NCBI GenBank assembly: GCA_023475235.1
Contig: JAMCWG010000122.1
Location: forward strand, 1 to 47,326
Length of the DNA: 47,326 nt
Direction of reading: 5' to 3'
Origin: Chloroflexota bacterium
GTDB lineage: Bacteria > Chloroflexota > UBA6077 > FW602-bin22 > JAMCWG01
Shown piece by piece: positions 17,817 through 26,297 of the stretch. The notes below the pieces were generated by a model that saw only the letters and a list, made by a program, of their open reading frames with translations, was not told the DNA's origin and ran no database searches. Each line of letters begins with the position of its first letter. Positions within the stretch are counted from its first letter, which is position 1. The position numbers were made by a program, and so were the translations under genes.

Positions 17817-17850
17817 GTCATTCTGAACCCCGAAGGGGTGAAGAATCTCG
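17817..17850. repeat. Palindromic intergenic repeat-like segment (GTCATTCTGA...AGAATCTCG type)
   Basis: An imperfect palindrome with outer arms ATTCT/AGAAT and inner CCCC/GGGG around GAA. From general knowledge, intergenic sequences of the form GTCATTCTGA...GAAGAATCT recur in many copies in several bacterial genomes, Chloroflexota among them. Only one copy is seen here. Confidence 0.45.
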
Positions 17851-17863
17851 GCCGGACGCAGAG

Positions 17864-19297
17864 CTAAACGGGATGCTCCGCCGGCGGCTCGGCCTCCAGG
17901 AAGCGTTCCCCCAGGAAGGCCCCCTGCTGCAACAGCAACTGCTGCAGGCCTTTCACTTCTAGCTCCCGGGGGCTGACCCCTTGCTTCAGGCTGAGGGCGG
18001 CGGCTGCGCCCGCGGCTTGCCCCATCCCCATACAGGTGCCCATCACCCGGGTCGAGGCCTGCGCCTCGTGGCTGGCCGAATGGCACCGCCCCCCAACCAG
18101 CAGGTTGTCCACGCGCTTGGGGACCAGGGTGCCGTACGGTATGTCGTAGTAGCCTCCGTCCTTCACGATGATGCCTTTGGATGGGACGAAGCCTTCCTCC
18201 GACCGTCCCTCGTAGTCGTGAATGTCGACGAAGAAGCCACCCAGAGCGACAACATTCTCGTTCCGGCGCGCTTCGATCACCTCGTCGTAGGTCAGGTAAT
18301 GCTCGCCCAGGATGCGCCGCGTCTCGCGCACGCCGATGTGTGCGGAAGTGCTGAGCAGATACGAGTTCTCGAAGCCGGGCACGTTCTCCTGCATAAAGTG
18401 GGCCATCCGCCACGCGTACTTGCGGCCCAGTATCTCGGCGCGAGACAGTTGCTCGGCATCGGTGGCGTCGATATGCGGCACGTGGACGCCGGTAGCCCCG
18501 TTCACCTCGCCTTTGCGCAGAGCATTTCCAGTGAAGGCGGTAAAGAGGTTTTTCTCCGGCAGCTCCGGGAACCACCGCTGCAACTGTGCCTTCCATTGGG
18601 ACAGCGGCAGCATAAAGTGCTGATACTTGGACATCCACGGCTCGGGGTCGATGGCCACCGCCCGGCGCGTGCCCACCGTGTCCACCGCCCGCTCCAGGTC
18701 CACATTGTTCAAGGTGAACATCAGAGACAAGGGCTGCATCGTCCCGTCCGACGCTCGACCCTGCTCGAAGGGCGCTCCGGCACGAGCGGCCACATCGCCG
18801 TCGCCGGTGCAGTCCACCACTCGATCGGCTTGCAGGAACACCCTGCCCGACTTGTTCTCCACGACGAGGCCTCGCAGCGCATCGTCCTCGATGACGACAT
18901 CGGAGACAAAAGTATGGAGAAGCACTTTGACTCCGGCATCCTCCAGCATCTCCATCGTCAGGTGCTTGAAGGCTTCCTTGTCGATGGCCACGTCACGGAC
19001 CATCTTCATCGGAAGGGACAGATTGCGGAACTCGCTGAAGCGCATCTCGCAGGCCGCGTGCATTTTCTTCAGCCGATCGATGATCTCCCAGGGAATACCG
19101 CGCACGATGTGGGTCTCATTGTTGCTGTGGAAGCCGTGGATGTTGAGAGCGGTCGTCGCTTCGCCGCCCAGGAAGCCATGCTGCTCCACCAGTGTGGTCC
19201 TGGCGCCGGCCAGCCCGGCGGCGATGGCGGCGACGATGCCTGTCGGGCCGCCGCCTGCGACGAGCACTTCCGTATGAGGCCAAACCTGTAGTGCCAT
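17864..19297 (-). CDS. FAD-dependent oxidoreductase (FAD_oxidored family, PF12831-like)
   Basis: 477 residues. N-terminal dinucleotide-binding motif VLVAGGGPTGIVAAIAAG (residues 11-28) with the acidic ribose-binding residue Glu38 and the family motif GFLGGEAT (41-48). The C-terminal FAD-closing stretch NLLVGGRCHSASHEAQAS is followed by a Gly/Met/Ala-rich helix (MGTCMGMGQAAGAAAALS). The middle has no transmembrane segment. The family is cytoplasmic and its substrates are mostly unassigned. Start ATG at 19297 with a G-rich ribosome site 6 bases upstream. It lies 141 bases from the upstream MFS gene on the same strand, so transporter and oxidoreductase may act on the same compound (inference). 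Confidence 0.85.
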   Translation of the reverse strand: MALQVWPHTEVLVAGGGPTGIVAAIAAGLAGARTTLVEQHGFLGGEATTALNIHGFHSNNETHIVRGIPWEIIDRLKKMHAACEMRFSEFRNLSLPMKMVRDVAIDKEAFKHLTMEMLEDAGVKVLLHTFVSDVVIEDDALRGLVVENKSGRVFLQADRVVDCTGDGDVAARAGAPFEQGRASDGTMQPLSLMFTLNNVDLERAVDTVGTRRAVAIDPEPWMSKYQHFMLPLSQWKAQLQRWFPELPEKNLFTAFTGNALRKGEVNGATGVHVPHIDATDAEQLSRAEILGRKYAWRMAHFMQENVPGFENSYLLSTSAHIGVRETRRILGEHYLTYDEVIEARRNENVVALGGFFVDIHDYEGRSEEGFVPSKGIIVKDGGYYDIPYGTLVPKRVDNLLVGGRCHSASHEAQASTRVMGTCMGMGQAAGAAAALSLKQGVSPRELEVKGLQQLLLQQGAFLGERFLEAEPPAEHPV

Positions 19298-19438
19298 GTG
19301 TAACCCCCCTATGGTCTCGGCGCATCTAATTGCGCCTGTCCGCGCCGATGAGCCGCCCGAAACGCGACCCCGGCGCTGCCAGTCATTCTATCACAGGTCG
19401 CCGCTGCAGGTGGGTGCCTTTCGGAGGAGGTGGGATGC

Positions 19439-20878
19439 CTACCTGACGCGCTCTCCCCTGAGGAAGAAAGACCCGATGGCACCGGCAGCGGCCACGGCCG
19501 CCGACCCCCAGAAGGCTAGGGTGAATGAAGCGGTTACGTCGGCGATGTAGCCGGCAATGCCGGGGCCCAGGGCCATCCCCACGCCGGCCAGCAGCGAGTT
19601 CACCCCGAAGGCCGCCCCCGCCAGCCTCGGCCCCACAATGTCGCCGGATAGGGCCGCCATTATGGAGAAGTTGGCGCGCGAGGTGAGGCCGTAGAAAAAG
19701 GCCGACACGGCGAACAGCGCCAGCGCGTCCGTGGCGGCGAACAAGCCGAAGCACCCCGCCGTCACCAAGTAGGCGACGACGAGCGCCGGCTTCCGGCCCA
19801 CGCGGTCCGAAAGAGCACCCCACATCGCACCGCCCACGATCCCCGCCGCGCCGACGAGTGCCCAGAGGTACCCGGAGGTCTCAGCCGACAAGCCTCGCTC
19901 GTTCATCAAATAGGCGGCGAAGAAGGTATTGTACGAGATGGCCGAGAGGGTAGAGGCAAAGGCGAGAATGGCCATGTGCCACACTACCGGCATCCGGTAT
20001 AGCTGCCGCCAGTCGGTGGCCCCCTTCGGAGCGACGGCCTGCGGAGCTGCGCTCGTTGGGCCTTCGCCGAAGGGCCGCAGCCCTATGTCGACTGGACGAT
20101 TGCGCAGCAAAGCCAGGTCGAGGATAGCGATCACCACCACCACGGTCCCCAGCGCATACCAGCTATAGCGCCAGCCCAGCGGGCCCATCGCCACGAACAT
20201 CGGAACGACCGGTCCGGTGATGAACGAGCCCAGCGGTCCGCCCGCCGACATCAGCCCTGTGCCCAGGCCGCGCCGCTGAGGGGCGAACCAGGCCGTCACC
20301 AGCCCCAGCGAGGGAGCGATACTGCCCGCTCCGCCGACGCCCGCTATGGTCTGCAGCACGAGCGCCAGCTCGAAGCTGGAGACCAACCCGGTAAGGACCA
20401 TCGGCACGCCCACCAGCAGCAGGCTTGTTCCGACAGTCATCCGGGTGCCCCAGCGTGCGACGGCAGGGGCCAGGGCAATGCATCCCAGGACGTAGCCAAC
20501 ATAGTTGGCTGTCGCCAGCAGCCCCGTTTGGGTGAAGTTCAGCGCCAGGGCCTCTTTCATGCCGGGGAGCAGCACGGCGTATCCGAAGCGAAGGAATCCC
20601 TGCCCTCCCAGGACCGAGAGCACGCCCAGCGTCACAATCACCAAAGCGTAATGGACCCTCGGTTCGACTCCGCGCTGCGGCGCATTCGCGGTTGCGGACC
20701 AGCGGTGAGCATTCCTGTAGGATGCACCCGGTTGAGCCAATTCAGCCTCGTCGAGCCTTGAGTAGTGAACCACCGTGGGGCCGCCAGCCCCGTCACGTGG
20801 CAGTGATGGTAACATAGCCTGTACGCCGTGGCAATACTTGCGGGCCGCCGACTCCCGGCCAGCGCATCGCCCGGACAC
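19439..20878 (-). CDS. Major facilitator superfamily transporter (YbfB/oxalate-formate antiporter-like)
   Basis: Up to 479 residues with about 12 hydrophobic segments starting near residue 77. The stretch RFGYAVLLPGMKEAL and the following TQTGLLATANYVGYVLG resemble the YbfB-type MFS branch. The inter-domain motif GALSDRVGRKPALVVAY (near residue 356) is a classic MFS signature. The first 75 or so residues are hydrophilic and atypical, so the true start may be further in (ATG at 20815 or a later GTG/TTG); I could not fix it from a ribosome site. Substrate unknown. Located upstream of the FAD oxidoreductase on the same strand. Confidence 0.85.
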   Translation of the reverse strand: MSGRCAGRESAARKYCHGVQAMLPSLPRDGAGGPTVVHYSRLDEAELAQPGASYRNAHRWSATANAPQRGVEPRVHYALVIVTLGVLSVLGGQGFLRFGYAVLLPGMKEALALNFTQTGLLATANYVGYVLGCIALAPAVARWGTRMTVGTSLLLVGVPMVLTGLVSSFELALVLQTIAGVGGAGSIAPSLGLVTAWFAPQRRGLGTGLMSAGGPLGSFITGPVVPMFVAMGPLGWRYSWYALGTVVVVIAILDLALLRNRPVDIGLRPFGEGPTSAAPQAVAPKGATDWRQLYRMPVVWHMAILAFASTLSAISYNTFFAAYLMNERGLSAETSGYLWALVGAAGIVGGAMWGALSDRVGRKPALVVAYLVTAGCFGLFAATDALALFAVSAFFYGLTSRANFSIMAALSGDIVGPRLAGAAFGVNSLLAGVGMALGPGIAGYIADVTASFTLAFWGSAAVAAAGAIGSFFLRGERVR

Positions 20879-20990
20879 CCTCCTGGCGGTCCGAGGGATA
20901 TGTTCTCACGCTATGCGCCATCCTTATACCTCCGGTACTGCAACTCGGCCGCCGCTCACGGCAAAGCGAATGACTTTGCGCGAAACCCGC

Positions 20991-21019
20991 TAGACAAAAG
21001 CCGAAGCTCAGGTTATATT
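20991..21019 (+). promoter_or_regulatory. Upstream sigma70-like promoter, possible small RNA
   Basis: TAGACA (20991-20996), 17-base spacer, TATATT (21014-21019). Predicted start near 21026, just ahead of the hairpin at 21045-21071. Confidence 0.45.
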
Positions 21020-21044
21020 GATTCTACAAGCATTGATGATGGGT

Positions 21045-21071
21045 AGCTTCCAGGACAGAACCCTGGAAGCT
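21045..21071 (+). terminator. Hairpin upstream of TPR gene
   Basis: Perfect 10-base stem (21045-21054 with 21062-21071), 7-base loop, followed by CTCTATC. It may end a very short RNA from the promoter at 20991 or shape the TPR leader. Confidence 0.4.
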
Positions 21072-21137
21072 CTCTATCGGCCCACCGGAGCCAGCCAGAC
21101 GCAAGCATATCTCTCATCCAGACGCGCCACACCATCC

Positions 21138-21166
21138 TTGCAACGGAGGCTCCAAGCGGGTACAAT
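21138..21166 (+). promoter_or_regulatory. Sigma70-like promoter for TPR and DedA genes
   Basis: TTGCAA (21138-21143), 17-base spacer, TACAAT (21161-21166). Predicted start near 21173, 27 bases before the ATG at 21200. Confidence 0.6.
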
Positions 21167-21199
21167 GTCTATCTGAGCAATTTTCAGTCGGAGCGTGTT

Positions 21200-22009
21200 A
21201 TGGCTGAGTTTCAAGAAGAAGATCGCCCCAGGCTGAAGCGGCACCTGGTGGAAGAGGCGATCAACCTCGCTATACACAGCCGCTGGGCAGATGCCGTCGC
21301 CATCAACCAGAAGATCTTGGAGATGTTCCCCAACGACGTGGATGCACTTAACCGGATGGGGCGTGCCATGACCGAACTGGGCCGCTATGCCGAAGCCCGG
21401 GCCGCCTACCAGAAATCGGTGGAGATCGACCCCAACAACATCATCGCTCAGAAGAACCTGCGTCGGCTGTCAAATATCGACCACGCCGAGGAGCCAGCTC
21501 GGGCCACCGAGAAGCTCGACCTCCGCCTTCTCAGCACGGAAGCGGGCAAAGCAGGTATGCTCCAGCTCGTACGGGTCCCCAACAAAGCTTCGCTGTCCAA
21601 GATGAGCGTCGGCGACCAGGTCCGCTTGCAGATAGAGGGTCGGGCCCTGATGGTGTACAACTCCCGGAATGAGTTCCTCGGGCAGGTGGACCCCCGACCC
21701 AGCCAACGGCTGATCGAGCTTATGAAGGGGGGCAATCAGTATTCCGCCGCCATCCTGGATCAGGAAGAGGGTCACCCTCGCATTATCGTTCAGGAGGTCT
21801 TCCAGCATCCCAATCAAGTGGGCAAGATATCCTTCCCGCTGAGAAGCGCTGCGGCCACTGCTATCCGACCCTATGTTCGGGAGAGCATTCTGCAATATGG
21901 CTTAGAAGAGGAAGAGGAAGAGGAAGAGGGCGAGTTCGGCCCTGAGGCGGCCCCAGAGGCAGAGGAGCCCATCGAGGAAGACTTCAGCGATGAGGCAGGG
22001 TCGGTCTAG
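21200..22009 (+). CDS. TPR protein with a C-terminal beta-rich domain and acidic tail
   Basis: 269 residues. Residues 18-95 form about two tetratricopeptide repeats (ALNRMGRAMTELGRYAEARA, then EIDPNNIIAQKNL). Residues 110-225 form a separate, mainly beta-predicted domain (VGDQVRLQIEGRALMVYN, FLGQVDP) that vaguely recalls HIRAN or SH3-like folds; I do not recognise it as a named family. The last 37 residues are very acidic, encoded in part by a GAAGAG hexanucleotide tract (about 21905-21929). There is no signal peptide, so it should be cytoplasmic. Start ATG with GGAG 7 bases upstream. DedA follows 63 bases later. A protein- or RNA-binding adaptor role is conceivable but unproven. Confidence 0.8.
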   Translation: MAEFQEEDRPRLKRHLVEEAINLAIHSRWADAVAINQKILEMFPNDVDALNRMGRAMTELGRYAEARAAYQKSVEIDPNNIIAQKNLRRLSNIDHAEEPARATEKLDLRLLSTEAGKAGMLQLVRVPNKASLSKMSVGDQVRLQIEGRALMVYNSRNEFLGQVDPRPSQRLIELMKGGNQYSAAILDQEEGHPRIIVQEVFQHPNQVGKISFPLRSAAATAIRPYVRESILQYGLEEEEEEEEGEFGPEAAPEAEEPIEEDFSDEAGSV

Positions 22010-22072
22010 GCGGTGAATACGGCCTGGTCTCAGGTTACGCCCCCCAATTGAGGAGTAAATGGGAGTGATTCT

Positions 22073-22708
22073 GTGCTAGCCGCCCTCGAACAGCATCTTA
22101 TTCCGCTCTTGGAGCAGCTCTACGCCCAGATGGGTTATCTGGGCGTTATGATTGCCATGGCGATAGAGAGCGCCTGCATTCCCCTGCCGAGCGAGATCGT
22201 TCTGCCGATGGCCGGCTGGATGGTCTCCCGCGGGGTCTTCGACCTGTGGTGGGTCACACTTGCCGGCACGTTCGGCTGCACACTGGGGTCTGCTGTCGCC
22301 TACTGGGTCGGCGCTTTCGGAGGCCGCCCCGTCCTGGAACGGTATGGCCGTTATATCCTGGTCTCGACCCACGACCTGGAGAAAGCCGACCAGTGGTTCA
22401 CGAAATACGGTGATGCGGCAATTTTCTTCTCCCGCTTGATGCCGGTCGTACGGACGTTCATCTCGTTCCCGGCCGGCGTCACGCGTATGAACTTCCTCAA
22501 GTTCCTGCTCTACACCACGGCAGGGTCGTTCCCGTGGAGTCTGGGGCTGGTGTTTGCCGGCAAATTGATGGGGGACAACTGGCAGCAGGTGCGCGAAGTG
22601 CTCCACAACTTCGACTACCCCATCTTGGCAGCGATCGCGATCGGGGTGGTCCTGTACGTGTACCGGCACCTGCGGAAATCGCGGTCGGTGGTCAGCTCGA
22701 CCCGCTAG
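22073..22708 (+). CDS. DedA/SNARE-associated family membrane protein
   Basis: 211 residues, typical DedA length, with four to five hydrophobic segments. Signature stretches are ESACIPLPSEIVLPMAGW (near residue 22) and the conserved arginine region SRLMPVVRTFISFPAGVTRM (near 122-141). Current knowledge of the family points to lipid-carrier or phospholipid translocation and membrane-potential homeostasis; the substrate here is unknown. Start GTG at 22073 with GGGAG 7 bases upstream. It is probably co-transcribed with the TPR gene and followed by a terminator hairpin. Confidence 0.9.
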   Translation: MLAALEQHLIPLLEQLYAQMGYLGVMIAMAIESACIPLPSEIVLPMAGWMVSRGVFDLWWVTLAGTFGCTLGSAVAYWVGAFGGRPVLERYGRYILVSTHDLEKADQWFTKYGDAAIFFSRLMPVVRTFISFPAGVTRMNFLKFLLYTTAGSFPWSLGLVFAGKLMGDNWQQVREVLHNFDYPILAAIAIGVVLYVYRHLRKSRSVVSSTR

Positions 22709-22780
22709 CTTCGGAGGGGGCGCCTCTTCCTCAGACACGTGAGCACCTGGGGACGATTACAGCGCGTTCAGGCGTGCTGC

Positions 22781-22808
22781 GTGGTGGACAAGCGGCCCGG
22801 TCCACCAC
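22781..22808. terminator. Bidirectional terminator between dedA and ybaB
   Basis: Perfect 9-base stem (22781-22789 with 22800-22808) and a 10-base loop in the 133-base gap between convergent genes. Confidence 0.55.
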
Positions 22809-22841
22809 CATCGTTCCTGCGCGAAAGTCTCTATCCCAACG

Positions 22842-23141
22842 CTACAGGCCGGGTATCTTCAGGCCGCCAGCGATGGCACTCAGCCGCTTGGTGGCCAGCT
22901 CCTGCGCCTTGGCCAGGCCCTCGTTCACTCCGGCCACGATCATGTCTTCCAGCATCTCTATATCGTTCGGGTCAACGGCTTCCGGGCTGATCTTTATGGA
23001 GACCATCTTCTGGTCGCCGCTCATCACAACGGTCACCGCGCCTCCGCCGACGGTAGCTTCGACGGTGAGCTGGGCCAGCTCCTCCTGCGCCTTCTGTAGT
23101 CGCTCCTGCATCTGCCGTAGCATCTTGGGGTTGCCTAACAT
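22842..23141 (-). CDS. ybaB: YbaB/EbfC nucleoid-associated protein
   Basis: 99 residues, the normal size. Contains the family features: MxRQMQERLQKAQEELAQL near the N-terminus and the central EATVGGGAVTVVMSG, ending with helical LSAIAGGLKIPGL. YbaB forms dimers that bind DNA without strong sequence specificity. Start ATG at 23141 with GGAGG 4 bases upstream. It follows dnaX by 33 bases on the same strand, the widely conserved dnaX-ybaB pairing that often continues to recR, but recR is not here. Confidence 0.95.
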   Translation of the reverse strand: MLGNPKMLRQMQERLQKAQEELAQLTVEATVGGGAVTVVMSGDQKMVSIKISPEAVDPNDIEMLEDMIVAGVNEGLAKAQELATKRLSAIAGGLKIPGL

Positions 23142-23174
23142 CTTTCCTCCTCTTTCTCTCCGGCGCCCGTCCTC

Positions 23175-24824
23175 TCATTGCTCGGGGCGAGATCCGCCGG
23201 GCCCGCTCACCCGCCGTATGCGCGCCCCCATCGATAGCGCGGTCTTGATCACAGGGTCCTCGGAAGCCTCGACGGCAGGCTCGCTTTGCCGCGCGGCCAC
23301 TACACAACGGACCCGGTGGCTGCCGCCCAGCAGTTGCAACAGGGCCACCTCCACCACTCGCCTGTTCGCCGGGTCCTCGATACGCTGGCGATGGAATTCC
23401 CAGCGGAAGCCCAGCGTCACCTGGTCTCCTTCCAGGCCAATCGGCTCACAGTCATGCAGCAGGGCCTGGACGAGCGTGTTGCTCCGCCCCACGGCGGCGA
23501 TCACCTCTCCCCAGCGCCGGCGCAGTCCAGCCAGGTCGGGCGGAGGGACATCTTCCGACGCCGGAAAGGCCGCCGCTGCATCCACCATCGAGGGAGCTGC
23601 CGCGGGGACCTGGGGTCCATCAGCCGGAGCTACCGCAGGCGGAGGCACGCTTGCCTGCGCGGCCCTGACCGGGGGCGCGTCACGGGTTCCTGCCGTGCTG
23701 GCCGGTGCCGGCCTCGCCGTGCCCGACCCGGCCCCTTCACCCAACAGCGTCGCCTCCACTACGGCTACCTCCAGCGGCAACTGGGGAGGGAAGGCCTGGC
23801 GCAGTCCCGCCTCGACACGGCTGAAAATCCGCACCACTTCCAGCAGCCGCTCGGCGGACACGGCCTCCGCCATGCGCGCGAGATCCTGCCGGCCTTCGGC
23901 GGTGATCTCGAGGAGGCCGATAGGCTCCGACGTGAGCTTTGTGAGGAGGACCCCTCGCAGCACGTCCACGAGCGAGCGGCTGAACTGGGCGAGCCCCGCG
24001 CCGTCGGCCACAGCCTGGTTCACCAGCCGCAGCGCATCCGCCGTCTCTCCCCGCAGCACGTGGCCGGCCAGTTGCAGGGCAGACTGGGAGCCGGTGGTGC
24101 CGACGATGGCCTGGACCTGCTCCAGCGAGACCTCCGGCCCGCAATACGCTACCAGTTGGTCCAGCAGGCTCTCCGCATCGCGAAGGCTGCCGGTGGCCAG
24201 CCGCCCGATGTAGTCCAATACGGTGTCGTCGATCCGCAGCCCCTCCTGGTCGCAGACATAGCGCAGCCTTCTTATCGTATCCTGCAAGGGGATACGCCGG
24301 AAGTCGAACCGCTGGCAGCGCGAGAGGACCGTAGCCGGCAACTGGTGGGGGTCAGTGGTGGAGAGGACGAAAACGACGTGGGGCGGCGGCTCCTCGAGGG
24401 TCTTGAGGATAGCGTTCGCTGCCGGCTGCGTCAGCATGTGCGCTTCGTCGAGGATGTAGAACTTTACCCGCACTTCGCTCGGCGCGTAGCCGACCTTATC
24501 CCTGATCTCGCGTATGTCGTCTATTTGGCGGTTCGACGCGGCGTCGATCTCCAGAACGTCCATGCAGCGGCCTTCGCTGATGGCGCGGCAAGAGGTGCAC
24601 TCATTGCATGGCTCGCCGTCCTGGCTGTTCTCGCAGTTCACGGCCTTGGCCAGGACGCGGGCAGCCGATGTCTTGCCCACTCCCCGGGGGCCACAGAAAA
24701 GGTAGGCGTGGGACAGGCGCCCGGCGCGCACAGCATTTCGCAGCGTGCGCGTGATGGGCTCCTGGCCGACGATATCCTCGAAGCGCTGGGAACGGAACTT
24801 CCGGTAGAATACTTCCCTGGCCAA
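23175..24824 (-). CDS. dnaX: DNA polymerase III subunit gamma/tau
   Basis: 549 residues. AAA+ clamp-loader ATPase with Walker A GPRGVGKT (45-52), zinc-binding cysteines C64, C73, C76 and C79, Walker B with DEAH (126-129) and the SRC sensor motif (168-170). Domain III follows, then an Ala/Pro-rich linker around residues 375-430 and a C-terminal tau-like domain. No obvious A-rich slippery frameshift site is seen, so a single product is likely. Start TTG at 24824 with GAGGAG 5-6 bases upstream gives MAREVFYRKFRSQRF, the expected N-terminus. Promoter TTGTGA-17-TATAAT is at 24846-24874. Operon with ybaB. Confidence 0.95.
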   Translation of the reverse strand: MAREVFYRKFRSQRFEDIVGQEPITRTLRNAVRAGRLSHAYLFCGPRGVGKTSAARVLAKAVNCENSQDGEPCNECTSCRAISEGRCMDVLEIDAASNRQIDDIREIRDKVGYAPSEVRVKFYILDEAHMLTQPAANAILKTLEEPPPHVVFVLSTTDPHQLPATVLSRCQRFDFRRIPLQDTIRRLRYVCDQEGLRIDDTVLDYIGRLATGSLRDAESLLDQLVAYCGPEVSLEQVQAIVGTTGSQSALQLAGHVLRGETADALRLVNQAVADGAGLAQFSRSLVDVLRGVLLTKLTSEPIGLLEITAEGRQDLARMAEAVSAERLLEVVRIFSRVEAGLRQAFPPQLPLEVAVVEATLLGEGAGSGTARPAPASTAGTRDAPPVRAAQASVPPPAVAPADGPQVPAAAPSMVDAAAAFPASEDVPPPDLAGLRRRWGEVIAAVGRSNTLVQALLHDCEPIGLEGDQVTLGFRWEFHRQRIEDPANRRVVEVALLQLLGGSHRVRCVVAARQSEPAVEASEDPVIKTALSMGARIRRVSGPGGSRPEQ

Positions 24825-24845
24825 TATGTCTCCTCAAGTCTCCAC

Positions 24846-24874
24846 ATTATAGCCGATGCCCCCATCAGTCACAA
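24846..24874 (-). promoter_or_regulatory. Sigma70-like promoter for dnaX-ybaB
   Basis: Minus strand TTGTGA (24869-24874), 17-base spacer, perfect TATAAT (24846-24851). The predicted start is about 15-20 bases before the TTG, so the leader is very short. Confidence 0.65.
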
Positions 24875-24900
24875 CGGCAAGCTTGCGGCGGCGAATGCGC

Positions 24901-25800
24901 CTATCGTCCAGAAGGGCCCTGGTCCGAATCCTTGTTCCGGCTCAAGAACTCCTCCACCTCGCGGATTATGCGGTCCGCATCGTCCAGGGAGACCGGCTCG
25001 CGGCCGGACCCCGTTCCTGCTGCCGGCTCCTGCTCCATTTGCTCCACGAAGCCGCGCAGCTCGGCGTTCTGCGCCAGCGCCTGATCCAGCGTCTCGTCCA
25101 GGTACTGTCCCGCCGTGTGTATGTCCGTGAGATCTATGTCCAGTTGCAGCATTTGGGTGACCCGCCGCAGGAGGGCGCAGCATACCTTCGGGTTGGCGAT
25201 GTTCTGCACATAAATAGGCACGTGCCCCCAGAGGCTGACGCCGGGGATGCCCTCCTCGCCGCACAGTGCCAGGAAGGTGGTGTGGAGGCTGCTGGGGCCC
25301 TGGTACGACGAGAACGACACGCCGTGGGCGCGCAGCAGGTCCAGCAGCTCCGGCCGGTTAGCCAGTCCGGACACCACCGGGTCGCGCCGATGCGGCACGC
25401 GGTCGTACAGGCCGCCCAGGGCATACACCTGGCACACGCCAAGCTCTCTCATCAACGTGAGGACGGAGTTGACATAGCTCCGCCACCTGAGGTGCGGCTC
25501 CGACCCTCGCAGAAGGACCAGGTCGTGGTCCGCTCGCTCGTTTTGATAGTAGTAGAAGACGTTTGCCGGCGGCCGCAGGCGTTGCACCAGCCCTTCCTCG
25601 ATGATGGTCATCGGCCGCTGCGTCGTAAAGTCGTAGAAATCCTCCGGGCTTATCTCGGCCAATCGCTTTGCGGACAGCTTGTCTCGCAGATAAGTGACCG
25701 CTCCGGTCGCCACCTCGCCGGCGTTTGGCCAACCGGAGAGACCGAACACGAAATGAGGACTGCGCAAGGCAGGACGCTCGAAGACCGTCAGGTTTTCCAT
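24901..25800 (-). CDS. PAC2-family protein (ATP-grasp superfamily, proteasome assembly chaperone-like)
   Basis: 299 residues from ATG at 25800, chosen because GGGAGG lies 6 bases upstream; six more codons could be read upstream. The PAC2 core includes FVFGLSGWPNAGEVATGA near the N-terminus, the central VYALGGLYDRVPHRRDP and the C-terminal GVSLWGHVPIYVQNIANP. The final 80 residues are helical and acidic. PAC2 proteins are common in archaea, actinobacteria and Chloroflexota. In eukaryotes the family assists proteasome assembly, but the bacterial role is not established. It is upstream of dnaX on the same strand, 76 bases away, with a separate dnaX promoter between. Confidence 0.85.
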   Translation of the reverse strand: MENLTVFERPALRSPHFVFGLSGWPNAGEVATGAVTYLRDKLSAKRLAEISPEDFYDFTTQRPMTIIEEGLVQRLRPPANVFYYYQNERADHDLVLLRGSEPHLRWRSYVNSVLTLMRELGVCQVYALGGLYDRVPHRRDPVVSGLANRPELLDLLRAHGVSFSSYQGPSSLHTTFLALCGEEGIPGVSLWGHVPIYVQNIANPKVCCALLRRVTQMLQLDIDLTDIHTAGQYLDETLDQALAQNAELRGFVEQMEQEPAAGTGSGREPVSLDDADRIIREVEEFLSRNKDSDQGPSGR

Positions 25801-26297
25801 AGAGACCTCCCCTGGCACGCCTCACTGCTATAGACGAAGCTGCACCGCACCTCGGCATACGCCACGTTCAAGTCAATGATAACACACCCGGCAAATACCC
25901 TGCCCACACGCCAGGGCCTTTTCAAAGTCGTCAGCCAGGAAGCAGACGGCACTTCGGTTGCCTTACCAACGGCAGTTGACCTCACCTCCGGCCTTCGGCC
26001 ACCCCTCGCCACGGCGAGTCGCCTTCGGAGACCTCTCCGCGCGCGGAGAGGTCGCCACGGCGACTCGCCTCTGGCGAGGGGCCAGGGGGTGGGGTAAACC
26101 CCGGGAGCAGCCGGATCGGTGGACTTTGAAAAGTTTCCATGTTCCTTCGGGACACCACCGCGGATGAAAATGCTGCGCTATTTTAAGAGCAGGCCCTACC
26201 ACACGCTGGTCGCCGCGTCCTCGCGCATCGGCGCTGTGGTATACTTCTAAAAGTTTGGGATATTGCAGAAGCCAACTGGCGTGTGGAGGCCGGACAG
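25801..26297. other. Intergenic region containing repeat copy 1
   Basis: About 500 bases between divergent genes. Most of it is the composite repeat at 25981-26193. A TATACT hexamer at about 26243 may be a -10 for the Memo-like gene, though no good -35 is visible. No supported gene. Confidence 0.5.
25981..26193 (+). repeat. Composite palindromic repeat, copy 1
   Basis: Two adjoining modules. The first (about 25981-26100) opens with CCTCACCTCCGGCCTTCGGCC-type sequence, contains the palindrome CTCTCCGCGCGCGGAGAG and ends in GGGGTAAACC. The second (about 26127-26193) is AT-richer and carries GAAAAGTTTCCATG, CCACCGCGGATGAAAATG and TATTTTAAGAGCAG. Both modules and the linker between them recur in inverted orientation at 42441-42900. 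Non-coding, no transposase; it resembles a MITE- or REP-like element. Confidence 0.75.

Larger units (their letters stand above)
17544..17863. other. Intergenic region upstream of lipoprotein B'
   Basis: 320 bases. On the minus strand it holds an extended -10 (17743-17748), a second TATACT-like hexamer near 17722-17727, and a leader dyad at 17566-17589. A palindromic dispersed-repeat-like segment at 17817-17850 lies next to the oxidoreductase stop. Confidence 0.5.
20879..21199. other. Intergenic region upstream of TPR gene, with two promoters and a hairpin
   Basis: 321 bases. It contains plus-strand promoter TAGACA-17-TATATT (20991-21019), a 10-base-stem hairpin (21045-21071) shortly after its predicted start, and a second promoter (21138-21166) directly serving the TPR gene. 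No ORF of note. Confidence 0.55.

Noticed and set aside
22709-22841. Small SRP RNA near dnaX
   Set aside because: The gap was read for the conserved GGAAGCAGC-type tetraloop core, and none is present; only a terminator hairpin is seen.
22534-25130. Two very long plus-strand open frames opposite ybaB and dnaX
   Set aside because: They are antisense to well-identified genes, rich in Arg, Pro and Ser, lack domains and ribosome sites, and are the expected by-product of high GC content.
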